DNA from: Cercophora sp. LCS_1
Taxonomy: Eukaryota; Ascomycota; Sordariomycetes; Sordariales; Lasiosphaeriaceae
Length of the DNA: 64,000 nucleotides
Reading direction: 5' to 3'
Assembly: GCA_036250225.1 (NCBI GenBank)
Contig: JAPZLL010000017.1
Coordinates: forward strand, 372,001-436,000
Numbering within the stretch: position 1 is the first letter of the stretch; each line of letters starts with the position of its first letter. The position numbers were made by a program, and so were the translations under genes. The notes beneath the pieces are model-generated. The model saw nothing but the letters and a program-made list of their open reading frames with translations. It did no database searches and had not been told where the DNA came from. Of the stretch, positions 30,863 through 42,084 are shown piece after piece.

Positions 30863-32531
30863 ATGACGTTCCACGCAGCCCACCTCCAGATTTGGCTGGG
30901 GGTATTAGCGATCGCCAGCGTCCTTTATGTGAGTTTCAGACTGACAGAGCTAGCTCTCCGCGCGGTGCTGACAGATTGACAGGCGACATGTCTCGTTATC
31001 TACCGTCTCTTCTTCCACCCTCTAGCCAAATATCCCGGGCCATTGCTCGCGAAACTAACGGATGGCTACATGCTCTACCATGCGTGGAAGGGCGACCGAC
31101 ACCTAGAGTTCTGGCGCATGCACGAGAAGTATGGCAAGTTTGTGCGCTTCGGCCCGAACGCGCTGTCGGTCAACTCCAACACCGCACTGAAGGAGATCTA
31201 CGGGTTCAAGGCCAACGTCCGGAAGTCCGAGTTCTACGACGCTTTCGTCCACCCCGCGCCCAACACGCACAACACCCGAGACAAAGAACTGCACGCTCGC
31301 AAGCGCCGCGTGCTGTCGCATGCCTTCTCCGACGGCGCCATCAAGGAGGTGGAGCGCTACATCCTCACCAACATCAGGACGTTTTGTGACGCCATTGGCG
31401 AACTTGGACAGGTGTCGGACGAGAAGAAGGGATGGACGTCGCCCAAGAATATGGCTGACTGGTGTAACTGGCTTGCGATGGATATCCTCGGCGACCTATG
31501 TTTCGGCAAGGCCTTTCACATGCTGGACCGTCCCGACAACCGGTACGCCGTAGACCTGGTGGGCGTAGCAGCGCAGAGACATCTTATTGTGAGTCCCCCA
31601 TCGCCGTATTGTCCCAACCTGCTAACGCTGTTAGTGCGGCACAATGCCCATCGTTGACAAGCTGAACCTGGACAAGATTCTGTTCCGCAAGATTGCCGCC
31701 GGCCGAGCTCGCTACATGGCATACAGCCGATCTCAGCTCGCAGACAGAACCGCGCTTGGCGACGAAACCGATCGCCGCGACTTCTTTTACCACCTCCTGA
31801 AGGCTCGCGACCCCGAAACTGGCCAGGGCTTTACAACACCCGAGCTTTGGGGCGAGTCCAACCTCTTGATCATTGCCGGCTCTGACACCACATCCACTGC
31901 CATGGCCGCCACTCTCTTTTACCTTGTCCGTCATCCAGCTGCCCTTGCGCGTGTGACAGCCGAGATCCGCTCCAAGTTCTCCAATGTGGAAGACATCCAC
32001 CAAGGCCCCCTCATGAACTCGTGCACTTACCTCCGCGCTTGTATCGACGAAGCCATGCGCCTCTCTCCCTCTGTCGGTGGCCTCTTGCCTCGTGAGGTTC
32101 TCGCTGGCGGCATGACCATCGACGGCGAGCGTGTCCTGGCTGGTACAGTGGTCGGCACACCGCACTACACCATTCACCACAATGCAAACTACTACCCCGA
32201 CCCGTTTGTATACTCGCCCGAGCGGTGGATCGCCGGTGAGCAGTTTACCGAGCAGGATGTATCACTGGCACAAAGCGCGTTCTGCCCGTTCTCGATCGGA
32301 CCGAGAGGCTGCATAGGGAAGGGCCTGGCGTACGTGGAGATGGGAATCACCTTGGCGAGAGTGCTGTGGCTGTATGACCTCAGGAGAGCGCAAGGCGTCG
32401 AGGATCCTGGCGAGGGTAAGGAGGGCGCCGAGTGGGGAAGACACAGAAGAAGTGAATTTCAGCTGGTAGATACGTTCACGAGTTTGAAGAATGGGCCAAT
32501 TGTTGAGTTTAGGAGGAGGGAGGCGCCGTGA
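30863..32531 (+). CDS. Cytochrome P450 monooxygenase
   Basis: Three exons: 30863-30928, 30983-31588 and 31635-32531, with introns of 54 and 46 nt, both phase 0. The product has 522 residues. The N-terminal hydrophobic anchor (HLQIWLGVLAIASVLYATCL) is followed by the hinge YRLFFHPLAKYPGP, typical of ER-bound fungal P450s. Hallmarks are WLAMDILGDLCFGKAF, the I-helix oxygen-activation motif AGSDTTS (from residue 305), the K-helix ExxR in CIDEAMR, PERW, and the heme loop FCPFSIGPRGCIGKG with axial Cys450. It should oxidise a small lipophilic substrate with a P450 reductase partner. The family number and substrate cannot be fixed by eye. No adjacent secondary-metabolite core enzyme is present, so a detoxification or catabolic role is as likely as biosynthesis. 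Confidence 0.93.
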
Positions 32532-33100
32532 TGGAGCTCTGGGCAGTTTGAGACGACATGAGGATGTTTTTGCTGTACGTACTGGATGAGAACCAATCGA
32601 TGTGTTGATGCAGTTGGTGTTGTTGTTGGTTCGTGGAGAAATCCCCGGCCTTGGCGCGTCTTGTGGGGAAGTGGGGTAGGCTAAAGCAAAATGCCGTGGA
32701 GCGGCAATGCTCGGCAAAATCCAGCTTCAACTCCCTTCAACATCACGGGTGAATGCTCGACATTGGCCAATGGTTTTTGGATATTTGCTTCTCCAAATTC
32801 GCGTCCCAAGCGGGGGAACCGGAGCCGATATCCCCAACACTACGTCGTATGAAGAAGGAGCGCGAGCATGTCCAGCATGGGTTGGTACAGTCAATGATTT
32901 GGATGCTCACGCAGCGAACTGAATGGCCGGTTGATCCCACGGACCAGGTGGCCATGGAGAGGTGTGTATGTTACCGGGTATCTCGTCCAAGACTTTCAAT
33001 ATAGCTCCCCTCTCCATACCATCTCCAACTCGGGGCCAATATATACCCTTCTTCCCCTCCCCAGATGTCTTTACCTCAACCACACGACCGGCGACCCACC
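32532..33100. other. Intergenic, promoter of GH5 gene
   Basis: 569 bp between P450 and GH5. A TATATA at 33040-33045 lies 56-61 bp before the GH5 start and is probably its TATA box. Nothing else seen. Confidence 0.45.
33040..33045 (+). promoter_or_regulatory. TATA-like box of the GH5 gene
   Basis: TATATA located 56-61 bp upstream of the start codon at 33101, followed by a pyrimidine-rich leader (CTTCTTCCCCTCCCC). Confidence 0.5.
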
Positions 33101-34327
33101 ATGAAACTCCTCACCACCCTCTCCCTGGCTGGCCTCGCCGCCGCCGCTTGGCCCAACACACCACACGTCACCTCAGGCCGCTGGGTCCGCGATGCAACAG
33201 GCACCAACATCACCTACGCCGGCACCAACTGGCCAGGCCACGCCGACGTCATGATCCCCGAAGGCCTGCAATACCTCTCAGTCGAAAACATCACGCTGCG
33301 CATCAAGTCCCTCGGCATGAACACAGTCCGCCTCACCTACGCCATCCAAATGATTGACGAGATCTACTCCAACGGCGGCAAAGACATCTCGCTCCAACAA
33401 GCCTTTGCCCAAGCCCTGGGCCAAACCAACGGCACGCGCATCCTGAACCAAGTCCTCGCCAAGAACCCGTCCTTCACCGCATCCACCACCCGTCTCGAGG
33501 TGTTCGACGCCGTCGCCGCCTCCCTCGCCAAGCACGAGATCTACATCCTCCTCGACAACCACATCTCCAAGGGCATGTGGTGCTGCTCCTCGAACGACGG
33601 CAACTCGTGGTGGGGCGACACCTATTTCCACGTCGCCAACTGGACGCGCGGGTTGTCCTACATGGCGAAACATGCGTCGTCGTGGCCGGCGCTGACATCC
33701 ATGTCGCTTCGCAACGAACCGCGCGAGCCGTCGAACAATGCCGCGCTGTCGAGGTCTTCGTACAACTGGCAGTCGTGGTATGGCTTCGTCAAACAGGGCA
33801 CTGAAGCAATCCACTCCGCCAATCCTGATGTCTTGATTTTCTTGTCCGGGTTGGGTTTTGATACAACCCTCACGCCTGTCGTGCAGGGGACTGCGTTGAC
33901 GCCCGGCACAGGACGGTTCAGTCTGGCGGATTTCAAGGGGTATGAGAATAAGCTGGTGCTGGAGCTGCATAACTACGAGACGGGCGCGAATAACTGCAAC
34001 AGTCTGCAGGGAAATCTGCTCAGGAATGGGTTCAATGCGCTGGAGGGCAAGACGCCGAATGTGTTCCCCGTCATGTTGACTGAGTTTGGGTTTCAAATGG
34101 ATTCGTCGACATGGAAGGGAACGTATAGTACGTGTCTGGCGGATTTTGTGGGCAAATATAAGGCTGGGTGGATGATTTGGGTGTTGGCGGGGAGTTATTA
34201 TATCAGGAGTGGCACGCAGAATTATGATGAGGGGTGGGGATTGATGAACCGGGATTGGAGCGCGTGGAGGAGTCCGAGTTATGTGGATGGCCTGTTGAAG
34301 AAGATGGTGCAGGATACGTTGAGGTAG
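33101..34327 (+). CDS. Secreted glycoside hydrolase family 5 enzyme (cellulase-like)
   Basis: Intronless, 408 residues from the Met at 33101. An upstream in-frame Met at 33065 would spoil the signal peptide. Residues 1-16 (MKLLTTLSLAGLAAAA) form a clear secretion signal. The clan A beta/alpha barrel of GH5 is recognisable: GTNWPGHADVMIPEGL near the N-terminus, LGMNTVRLTYA, YILLDNHISKGMWCC, the acid/base motif SLRNEPRE with Glu206, ELHNYE, and the nucleophile motif LTEFGF with Glu328. N-glycosylation sites are frequent. Fungal GH5 proteins hydrolyse beta-1,4-glucans, mannans or related glycosides, and this one fits the endoglucanase-like group. No carbohydrate-binding module is present. Exact substrate unknown. 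Confidence 0.9.
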   Translation: MKLLTTLSLAGLAAAAWPNTPHVTSGRWVRDATGTNITYAGTNWPGHADVMIPEGLQYLSVENITLRIKSLGMNTVRLTYAIQMIDEIYSNGGKDISLQQAFAQALGQTNGTRILNQVLAKNPSFTASTTRLEVFDAVAASLAKHEIYILLDNHISKGMWCCSSNDGNSWWGDTYFHVANWTRGLSYMAKHASSWPALTSMSLRNEPREPSNNAALSRSSYNWQSWYGFVKQGTEAIHSANPDVLIFLSGLGFDTTLTPVVQGTALTPGTGRFSLADFKGYENKLVLELHNYETGANNCNSLQGNLLRNGFNALEGKTPNVFPVMLTEFGFQMDSSTWKGTYSTCLADFVGKYKAGWMIWVLAGSYYIRSGTQNYDEGWGLMNRDWSAWRSPSYVDGLLKKMVQDTLR

Positions 34328-34594
34328 GGACGTAAGCTTGAAAACTTCAGGTTACGTTCCTCGCCACATATGTAGGTATTTTGGACGAATCAAACTCGAT
34401 GTCGTTTCCGGAGAGGAAATACGAGCTAGCCTTGTTGAGCGATTTCGGCTTCCATGACGTGGGGCAACGCGACCGACTCAGCCCCAGAGCCTGATCATGA
34501 ACTTCTCAACTCACGAGAGACTTCACCACAAAACATGCCATGGCATCAATAACGCCCCTCAGCAAGATAAACCCAACAGAATGAAACCAGAGCC

Positions 34595-36013
34595 ATGGCA
34601 GAAGCAATTGGCCTGGCCGCATCCATCGTTCAGGTGGCCGGGTTCGGGCTGACGTTATCGCGCACTCTTCACGACTATGGGGCCTCGGTGGTGGGGGCCG
34701 AGAAACGCCTTAAAGGGCTGGACAAAGACATCGAGTATACCTCACGCATCATCTCACAGCTCGGAACCCGTCTCAAAGACGCAGAAGTACAGGTATTAGT
34801 TGCCGAGGACACCATACGACTCACTCAAGATGTACTGGCCGAGTGTGACGCCATCTTCCACGCCATGGAAGATGTTGTCACGAGAATCCGGAACAGCGGG
34901 ATGGGCAAATGGACCATTTACTTCAGGGAGACCAAGATTGAGCTTATGAGGGCCAACCTGGACAGGATGAAGGGGAACCTGCAGCTTCTCCTGGGTGTTA
35001 TCATTCACGGGACTCAAATGGCGAACGAGTAGGTTCCTCTCTTGTCTGCTTTACAGACATAATCATTCTGACCAAAAGACCCAAGACAACCAGACGACGC
35101 CTTGGTAGCGGCCCATCGAGCCAAAATCCGAGAGCTCATGCTCGAGAAGGAACAGTACACCCAGAGATACCTCGAGGAAAAGAAGAAATACGACGACCTG
35201 CTGGCAAAGGTCAACTCCACCAGCACCTTGAACAGCATTCTTACCACTGGCTCAATTGACGACTCTCGATTGGATATTGGGAATGTTATAGCCCGTCCGC
35301 AGTGCAGTCCGGTCAGCCCCGGTTCCAGCTCTAGACCCCGAGAACCCCTCGCATCGGAAGCGGCAGCAGTGTTTTCAAGCAACATGTCAACTCTAGCCCG
35401 TGGCCCACAGGTTATCTCTGCAGTAGAGACACCCGCGGGCGCGCCTGCTGACGAACACCCTTCTCAAGAGGGCCTTGCCCGTCTCTCCTCGCTCTCCCAT
35501 GGCATCGCATCGAAAGAAACCGAGACTCCGGCTCTTAGTCCAGATCGCCGGCTCTGGCAACAACGCCGTGAATCTGAACCTCGACAAGCCGCACAAGCCT
35601 CACTTCAATCACCACCAACCATCAGGGCCGCGACCCGACGTCGGAAGCGAGACATCATGGCCAAAGCCGCCAAGAACACCGCCAAGGCTGCTGGCATCGC
35701 GACCGGTCTCGTCGTGGGCGTTGCCCTCTTTCCTATTTCGATTCCAGTATTTGTCGTTTGGCGACGACGACAAAGATGGAACGAGGATGTCCTGGACCCC
35801 ACCAGTCATGCGTATGCTATGTCGGCACCAGAAATGTCCTTCGGCGAAGCCGACCCTAACGGGCCGTATTTTGGATCACACCATCACGGGCAGCAACCGT
35901 ATTACAGGTCATCCGAGTTGTATGGCGAGCTTCCCGGCATCCATGAGCTTCATGGACCCGCGCCAGTGGAGCTGAGCCTAGTGAATCAACTAACCAGGAG
36001 GACTGGCCTTTGA
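34595..36013 (+). CDS. HeLo-like-N domain membrane protein
   Basis: Two exons, 34595-35028 and 35086-36013, joined across a 57-nt intron so that GA|A keeps the frame, giving 453 residues. Residues 1-140 resemble the HeLo-like N-terminal domain of fungal STAND proteins: MAEAIGLAASIVQVAGFGLT at the start and KWTIYFRETKIELMRANLD with NLQLLLGVIIHG at the end. Next is a charged probable coiled coil (HRAKIRELMLEKEQYTQRYL), then a Ser/Pro-rich linker. A basic patch (RRRKRD) precedes one hydrophobic segment near residues 347-370 (GIATGLVVGVALFPISIPVF). There is no NB-ARC or NACHT domain, so this is a stand-alone domain protein. HeLo-related domains act in membrane-targeting cell death and incompatibility, but this family is also found in proteins of unknown role. 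Alternative splice choices at the acceptor are possible. Confidence 0.68.
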
Positions 36014-36406
36014 GGTCTTGGGTTTTTGTGATCAGGAAGATCGACATGGACCACCCTCTGGGGTTGGAATCACGTTGCTTGTTTGTGTCTTGCGCGTTTA
36101 GTTCGCTAGCGACAATGGAAGATTACCAGATAGGTAGGTAGTCTGTCAACGGGCTTGGGTGCATCGCTCGAACGCCGTCCCACAATCTAGGGAAAGGAGG
36201 GTTTCAAGCTGATAGCCATGCGTGGTTTACTTCTCTGCCACAAGTGTTTTTGAAGACATTGGAATACATTGCGTGAAGAAGTAGATTTTTGATATCTCTT
36301 CAAATTATCCTCCAGAGTGAAACCCTATCAAAGCGACTGCAACTCCCAAGTGCAGCTGGTATCATCCCGCACGAAGTGCTGCTATCCAGATTGCTTTGCT
36401 GTCCCT
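36014..36406. other. Convergent intergenic region
   Basis: Between two convergent genes. Contains TAGGTAGGTAG at 36131-36141. No gene. Confidence 0.4.
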
Positions 36407-38296
36407 TCACTTTTTGGTGAAGACCTCACCTTCTGGGATGGCCTTGTCGATCTGCCAGTTGAGAGAAGCTATCTTGCCAGCCCCATCCGCTTGGAACGGA
36501 ACCCTGTGGAGACCAATGGCAAACTGCGGGTAGAGTGCTTCCTTGGACTCAGCGTCACGGTCACAATTCCACGCAAAGACGTCGTGGTGGTAATGATGCA
36601 ACTTGTATGACGTGTTGAGGAAGCCCTGGGGTGCCAGGGCGAGACCCGCACAGTCGTCGGACACGGTCACCTCAAGGAAGAAATTACCGGCCTTGTTGTA
36701 ATATTTGCCTGTGTATTCCACCAGGGGCTTCACGGGAGTTCCGTGCTCTTGATCAGCGGCAAGCTGATCGATGGTTGGCTGGTGATGACTCAACGCGTTA
36801 GCGGCTGTTCGCTTGGCAAGGTCGACATAGTCATTGGGATCAGGGGCGTCAAGAAGTGCTTCGAGAAGAATTTGAGAGATCCAATCAGGAGTGTCACAGA
36901 GATCGAATCCGTTTCCGAGGACAACGACTGCTGTTTCTGTCTCAGGAAGCAAGTAGACGGCACTGAGAGCGCCGCAGACCGATCCTTGGTGGTAGACAAG
37001 CTGCCGAGGAGCTGTGCCTTTGGCAATGATAGGCAGCTCTGGCGCTTCGTACCCATTCACTCCAACCAGACCACCCTTCCCTGGGAGCTGTGCCAGAACC
37101 CAGCCCAGACCATAGTCGCTGCCATCTGCAACTGTCGAGTGCTTGGACCATTGGATCGCCGTGTTCTTGAACGGCGAACCGGAGGTGGAAGTCTTCCCTG
37201 TGGCCTTCTGGTCCTTGGCAGCTGCAAGCCACGCGCCGTAGAAGCGGAGAAGGTCGTTGACGGTGCTCTTGCAAGCACCCGCCCCTGCGCGAGCTTTTCC
37301 AGAGACGTAAGCTGTCGCGGGAATCTCAAACGGGGTTGCATCGCTGAGAGCCATGTATGACTTGGCGACATTATCTCCGGTCGCATCTCCCATGGTGGTG
37401 CGAGTCATATTCAAGGGCTTGAAAAGTGCTTCGTCGGCCAACGACTGGAGGTCATTGCCCGCGACGTCCTCCAGAATCTCGCCTGCAAGCCCGTATCCCC
37501 AGTTTGAGTACATGAACTTGGTCCGGAAAGGGGCCAATGGCTGTAAGAACCCGACGATCTTGGCAGTTTCGGACTTGTCCACGAGAACTTGCTGATTTTT
37601 CTGAGACCAGAAGCCGTTCCCCATGGTGGTTCCCAGACGGTGGGCGAGGAGATCGATCAGGTTTGCTTTAGTCGCCAGCTCCTTGCACCCAAAATATTCG
37701 GAAGAAACTTTATACTCAGAAACGAGCTCACACAATTTTGTCTCGAAGGATATCCTGCCATCGTCGGCCAGGGAGGCAAAAAGGGTGGCGATCATGGCCT
37801 TGGTCATTGATGCAATCGGGAAGATGGTGTCGCCATCAGGAGGAATCTTGGCTGCGATGTCTCTGTAGCCATAATTGGCAGCGTAAATGGGCTTCCCCTG
37901 GTGGAGCACTCCGAGAGAGATGCCAGGATTTCCGGAAATAGCTCGTATCTTCTCGATGGTGGGGCTCGTCCTCGACAGCCGGGCGATGAAGTCGGTATAG
38001 CCCTGGCATCCCCTTTTTCTAACCGTCAACACGTCTCTCCTGTCCCTTTCCCAACGATTTGGGACGGAGCGACTTACATGCCGGGCGGCTCCCAACAAAT
38101 CGCTGCCCGCGAGAGGCAAAAACGAGTATTGAGGGAGACCGCGTTGAGGTCGAGGAGGAGGAAAAACCTGAGATAGGAACACTAAAGTCTGTCTCCAATG
38201 AAACGGGAAGTCAGTGGCTAACATATAATTTGAGTTTGATCTTTTCATGTAGCGGTTATTTGCTAATCTGAGGAGGACTCCGCAGGAGCCCAACAT
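36407..38296 (-). CDS. Serine beta-lactamase-like hydrolase (class C/esterase family)
   Basis: The frame is open for 629 codons. A consensus intron (38003-38077, 75 nt, GTAAGT...CAG) lies inside it and happens to be a multiple of three without stops, so the spliced protein is probably 604 residues or fewer. The 5' end is uncertain. Relatives usually begin shortly before the segment TDFIARLSRTSPTIEKI, so the N-terminal 70 residues may be wrong. Active-site motifs of the penicillin-recognising family are present: SMTK (serine and lysine) in FPIASMTKAMIATLF, the YSN triad in MYSNWGYGLAGEIL, and HQG in VYHQGSVCGAL replacing KTG. A C-terminal beta-rich domain follows. Fungal relatives are esterases, amidases or polyketide thioesterase-like hydrolases rather than antibiotic-resistance enzymes. 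It is divergent from the NLR. Confidence 0.85.
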   Translation of the reverse strand: MLGSCGVLLRLANNRYMKRSNSNYMLATDFPFHWRQTLVFLSQVFPPPRPQRGLPQYSFLPLAGSDLLGAARHVSRSVPNRWERDRRDVLTVRKRGCQGYTDFIARLSRTSPTIEKIRAISGNPGISLGVLHQGKPIYAANYGYRDIAAKIPPDGDTIFPIASMTKAMIATLFASLADDGRISFETKLCELVSEYKVSSEYFGCKELATKANLIDLLAHRLGTTMGNGFWSQKNQQVLVDKSETAKIVGFLQPLAPFRTKFMYSNWGYGLAGEILEDVAGNDLQSLADEALFKPLNMTRTTMGDATGDNVAKSYMALSDATPFEIPATAYVSGKARAGAGACKSTVNDLLRFYGAWLAAAKDQKATGKTSTSGSPFKNTAIQWSKHSTVADGSDYGLGWVLAQLPGKGGLVGVNGYEAPELPIIAKGTAPRQLVYHQGSVCGALSAVYLLPETETAVVVLGNGFDLCDTPDWISQILLEALLDAPDPNDYVDLAKRTAANALSHHQPTIDQLAADQEHGTPVKPLVEYTGKYYNKAGNFFLEVTVSDDCAGLALAPQGFLNTSYKLHHYHHDVFAWNCDRDAESKEALYPQFAIGLHRVPFQADGAGKIASLNWQIDKAIPEGEVFTKK

Positions 38297-38774
38297 GGAT
38301 GCTAAGTGGTTTCAAGCAGCTTGCCTGGTCTGCCTGGAGAACCTGGAATGCGCAGCAGCGGGGTTGTAGCTTCGCACAATTGCTCGCTGCTCTCGCCGGT
38401 CCCCCACCATTCAGGTTGGCGCTTTCCGTCAGAAATCCCACCGTGTGGTCGCGTGACTGGTCGGATGCCAGCTGCATGCGGGGAATCAGGGCAGCCCGTT
38501 GCCCGGCTTCGCTGAGCGTCTGCGCCTTCGCCGACTTCTCGCTACCAGTCCTCTTGGCAGACGTTTTCTGTGGCCCGACCATCAGCTCCAGGATCGAAGT
38601 CATGACGAGTTGCCAACTTCGCAACCTGCAGCATTCTGGTCGGTCCAGCGCCGATTCTGCGACTTTCAGTCTCCCCCGGCTCGCCAACTTTGCGCTGTCC
38701 TTGCTGCCGAGGGCCGACGTTCGCGGTTTCTATTGTCTCGGACGTTTTGAAACCCCGTTGTCCTCATCGCCGCC
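38297..38774. promoter_or_regulatory. Divergent promoter between beta-lactamase-like gene and NLR
   Basis: At most about 480 bp separate the beginning of the hydrolase frame (minus) and the NLR start (plus), so the two genes may be co-expressed. No specific element was recognised. Confidence 0.4.
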
Positions 38775-41700
38775 ATGAGCACCGCGGCAAAGACAATCGA
38801 TTTGTCCTTCAGAGCCAAGGTCGACAGACTGCGGAGAGAGCTCCAAAAGACAGACTTTGGTAGCGCATTGAGCGTCAGTGACTTTGATGGCTTCCAAGCC
38901 CGCCTCCAACAACTATGCAGAGACTACTCCCGCCAGTCTCTCAACAAGCTCATCACAGAGCATCTTGCCCCTCACTTCGATCATGTCAGATCTTTCGAGA
39001 AGGCCCTTGCGATCTCATTCCAACAAGACGCAACGGCCAGTTTTGTCTGGTCAGCTGTCCTTGCTGTCATTGAGGTGTGACCCGCTTCCTGTCTTACCAC
39101 GCTTTGCAGTTACTGAGTGACTTTCAACAGTGCACTTGTCGACATGCCGAAGTCATGAGCCAGACCTTTGAGCAAATGAAGGACTTCTACAGGAGCTTTC
39201 CGGAGTTTGACAACTATGTTAATCTGTTTCCGAACAACATCAGCCTGCAATTTCTCTTGCAGGACCTTTATGAGGTATACGCGAGTTTTTCGCTGTTTAC
39301 CATAGGCTACATTAGCAAGCGGCCATGGAGTAAGTAGCCTACATTTCCTCTCTGATGCTCATATTCCGTTGCTGGTTTGAGAGACGAAAACATTGACCAA
39401 TCACTGCCGGTAGCTCACCTCGCTTCCAACCTCTTCTCCTCCAAGTCCAGAAGAACTTTCTCCAGCATCAAAAAGACGTGGGAGGAGACGAAGTTGGAGT
39501 TCGAAAAGGCGACAAGACTGGCCTTTCGATCGCATATGCTAGGGGCCTGCAAGGTGAACCACGGCCAGTCCGGCAGGTTCCAGCCGCCGCCGAAGACGGC
39601 AAATATGCCCAAGCCGCACAACTACTTCGTGGGAAGAGGAAAAACGCTCGCATCACTGCTTGGGCTACTGACGCCTTTGGCATGGACACCCGGTTCCCGA
39701 CCACCGTCGTGCCTCATTCACGCCATGGGTGGTATGGGAAAAACCCAGGTTGCACTTGCATATGCGCAGCAGTATGCATCGTTATACAAGTACAGGCTCT
39801 GGGTGAACGCCGAGAGCCCAGAAACCCTCGTCGACTCGTTTAACGCCATATCCATCATGCTGGACCTTGGCCCAGGTTCTATCGATGCCGTTCATCACTG
39901 GATGCAGTCGACAAAGGAACCGTGGCTCATTGTCTTTGACAACGTTGAGCCGGCGACCATAGACTCGCTGGACTTGGCGCTGCCAACTGAGGCCGTGGAG
40001 CAGTCTGCCATCATTGTCACTTCACAGCTTGAAGAGTTGAAGCACCGCACCGATGCCGCTATGCCTCTCGACTCTCTAGATGCCAGGAGCGGCGCACAAT
40101 TACTCCTAAAGTGCCTCAGATACGACGTAGCTAAAGTCTCTGCAGCGGAGATGAAACTCCTCGAGGAGGTGTCTGAGATGCTTGGAGGCCACTCTCTTGC
40201 CCTGGCGCACATTGGTGGCTACATGAGCGAATCAAAGCACAGGTTAGCTTTCTTTCGGGATTTCTTCAACGAGAGATGGCAGCATTACGCCTGGGGCGGA
40301 AGAACACTAGTTGAACAGTATGAAAAGAGGCTGGAAATCGTCTGGGATCTTGCACTCGACGAGCTCCCCGCCAATGCCCATCAACTGCTCAACATTATGG
40401 CCTTTCTCAACCCTGATGGCATTCCCCAAGACTGGTTAGTTCAGGAACTGATGGTAGGCGAGGGATGGGGGTTCCCCAGCGAGCTGTGCCGCAACGAGTA
40501 AGTGTATTGCACCCTGGCTACATCTGATGCTACGGGCTGGGAGCCACCAGCTAAAGGGACTTAGGTTGCTGGACATGACGAGATCTCTCAACAAGAGGTG
40601 TCTCATCAGCCAGGACTCTGTCACGGCCGGAGACGGCGTGGAGCAAGACGTTTATGTCATCCATCGCAGCCTTCAAGTAGCGCTTCGCCTGAAGCTCGAT
40701 CAGTCAACCGAGGAGCGCGAATTAGCATTCGGCCATGCTCTAGCCCTTCTTGAACGTGTATCGCCGGTTGCTAACCGGCTCCAAATTCCAACACCGGCGT
40801 TCTGGCCCCAGTTTCGGATAACGAACCCGCATGTCCTCAGTCTTTGCAATGCTTTCAGCACGGCGCACCCTCCAATCCAAGGCACCTTGTCCCTGGCCAC
40901 ACTTCTTTACAACGCCGGTTTCCACGTTTTTGAGACGTGGAACCCAAACACCCGGGACGGGGTCTTCATGCTCAGCACGGCCGAGAAGGTCCTAGATACG
41001 ATTGGCTACGACGAGGGGAGACTGCGAGCCGACATTTCATGCATGATGAGCTTCCTGATTGATATTCTCGGTCCGAGCAGGTGGAGCGAATCTCTAGCCA
41101 GACGCCAAAACGTTCTCGATATTAGGAAGGCACTGATGATTGCCTCCGGTGAGACGGATAACCCAGAAGACGTCTCGGTTGATCCAGAAAGCGAGCATCT
41201 CTACTACAACGCTGCCAACGACTTGGGGCTTTCTTATCTGCAGTGCTTCGAGTTTGACAAAGCAGAAGAGCTCTTTGTCAAGTGTTTCGAGCGTTACAAA
41301 CAGTGGGGCTCGGTCGATGACGTTCCGTTTGAGTATGGGAAATATTACCACAACATGAGCATCGTCCGCGCCTATCAAGGAGCCCACGAGAGCGCTATTA
41401 ACATGGCTCAGATTGGCTCTGAGATCAAGTTGAAGACGGACGGAAATAGCTCCAGGTATCTGTGGTTTCAATACGACCTTGCATGTGTATTACTGCAGGC
41501 AGGCCGACTTAGAGACGCACTCGACTTGCATCTGGAGGTCCTGAAGGGAAGAGAGACTATCTGTGGTTCAAGGGCCGAGGTGACACTGCAAAGCTTATAC
41601 ACAGTTGGGGCTATGCATTATCACTTGGGGGAACACGAGCAGGCCGAGTAAGTGAACGCATTTGAGATCTCCATAGAGGAAACTGGCTGACTTGTTTCCC

Positions 41701-42084
41701 AGGAATTACTTCAGGGCTTGCCTTGACCGGGCCGGGAAAGTTCGATGGCATGACTGTGCACTCGCGCGAACACAGTTTCACCTTGCTCGACTCTTGAACG
41801 AAACCTGGCACAAACAGTCCACAGAAGTCAGCCACTCTCTCGAAGAGCAAGAGAAAGGAAACAAGTATCGATACGAGGCACGGAAGCTGGAAGAACAATC
41901 GCTACCAGTACTCAATGAGCTGTTCAAGAATGGAAATCCAGAGTATCTGGTAGGAGTTACGGACAAAATGACATTGTTTGACTCGATTCAGCCCGGCTTT
42001 GAGGGGCGGTGGACGGGTCGTGAACTGCTTCCAGCGGTTCAAAGGGCAGGGAAAATGATACCGAAAGGGCAACGCACTGCCTAG
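38775..42084 (+). CDS. NLR-type STAND protein: DUF7708-like N-domain, NB-ARC, TPR-like repeats
   Basis: Five exons: 38775-39074, 39131-39329, 39414-40497, 40565-41647 and 41703-42084. All junctions keep frame, giving 1015 residues. Residues 1-165 resemble the helical DUF7708-type N-terminal domain of fungal NLRs (ATASFVWSAVLAVIE, later LFPNNISLQFLLQDLYEVY). The NB-ARC begins with YFVGRGKTLASLLGLL. The P-loop GGMGKT spans 272-277, Walker B is WLIVFDNVE with Asp342, and IIVTSQ and LGGHSLALAHIGGYM correspond to the later NB-ARC motifs. A winged-helix region (LDELPANAHQLLNIMAFLNP) leads to a C-terminal half of TPR-like helical pairs (YYNAANDLGLSYLQCFEFDK, HYHLGEHEQAENYFRACLDR). Such proteins are oligomerising sensors in fungal allorecognition or immunity. 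The nucleotide-binding residues look intact. Ligand unknown. Confidence 0.88.
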
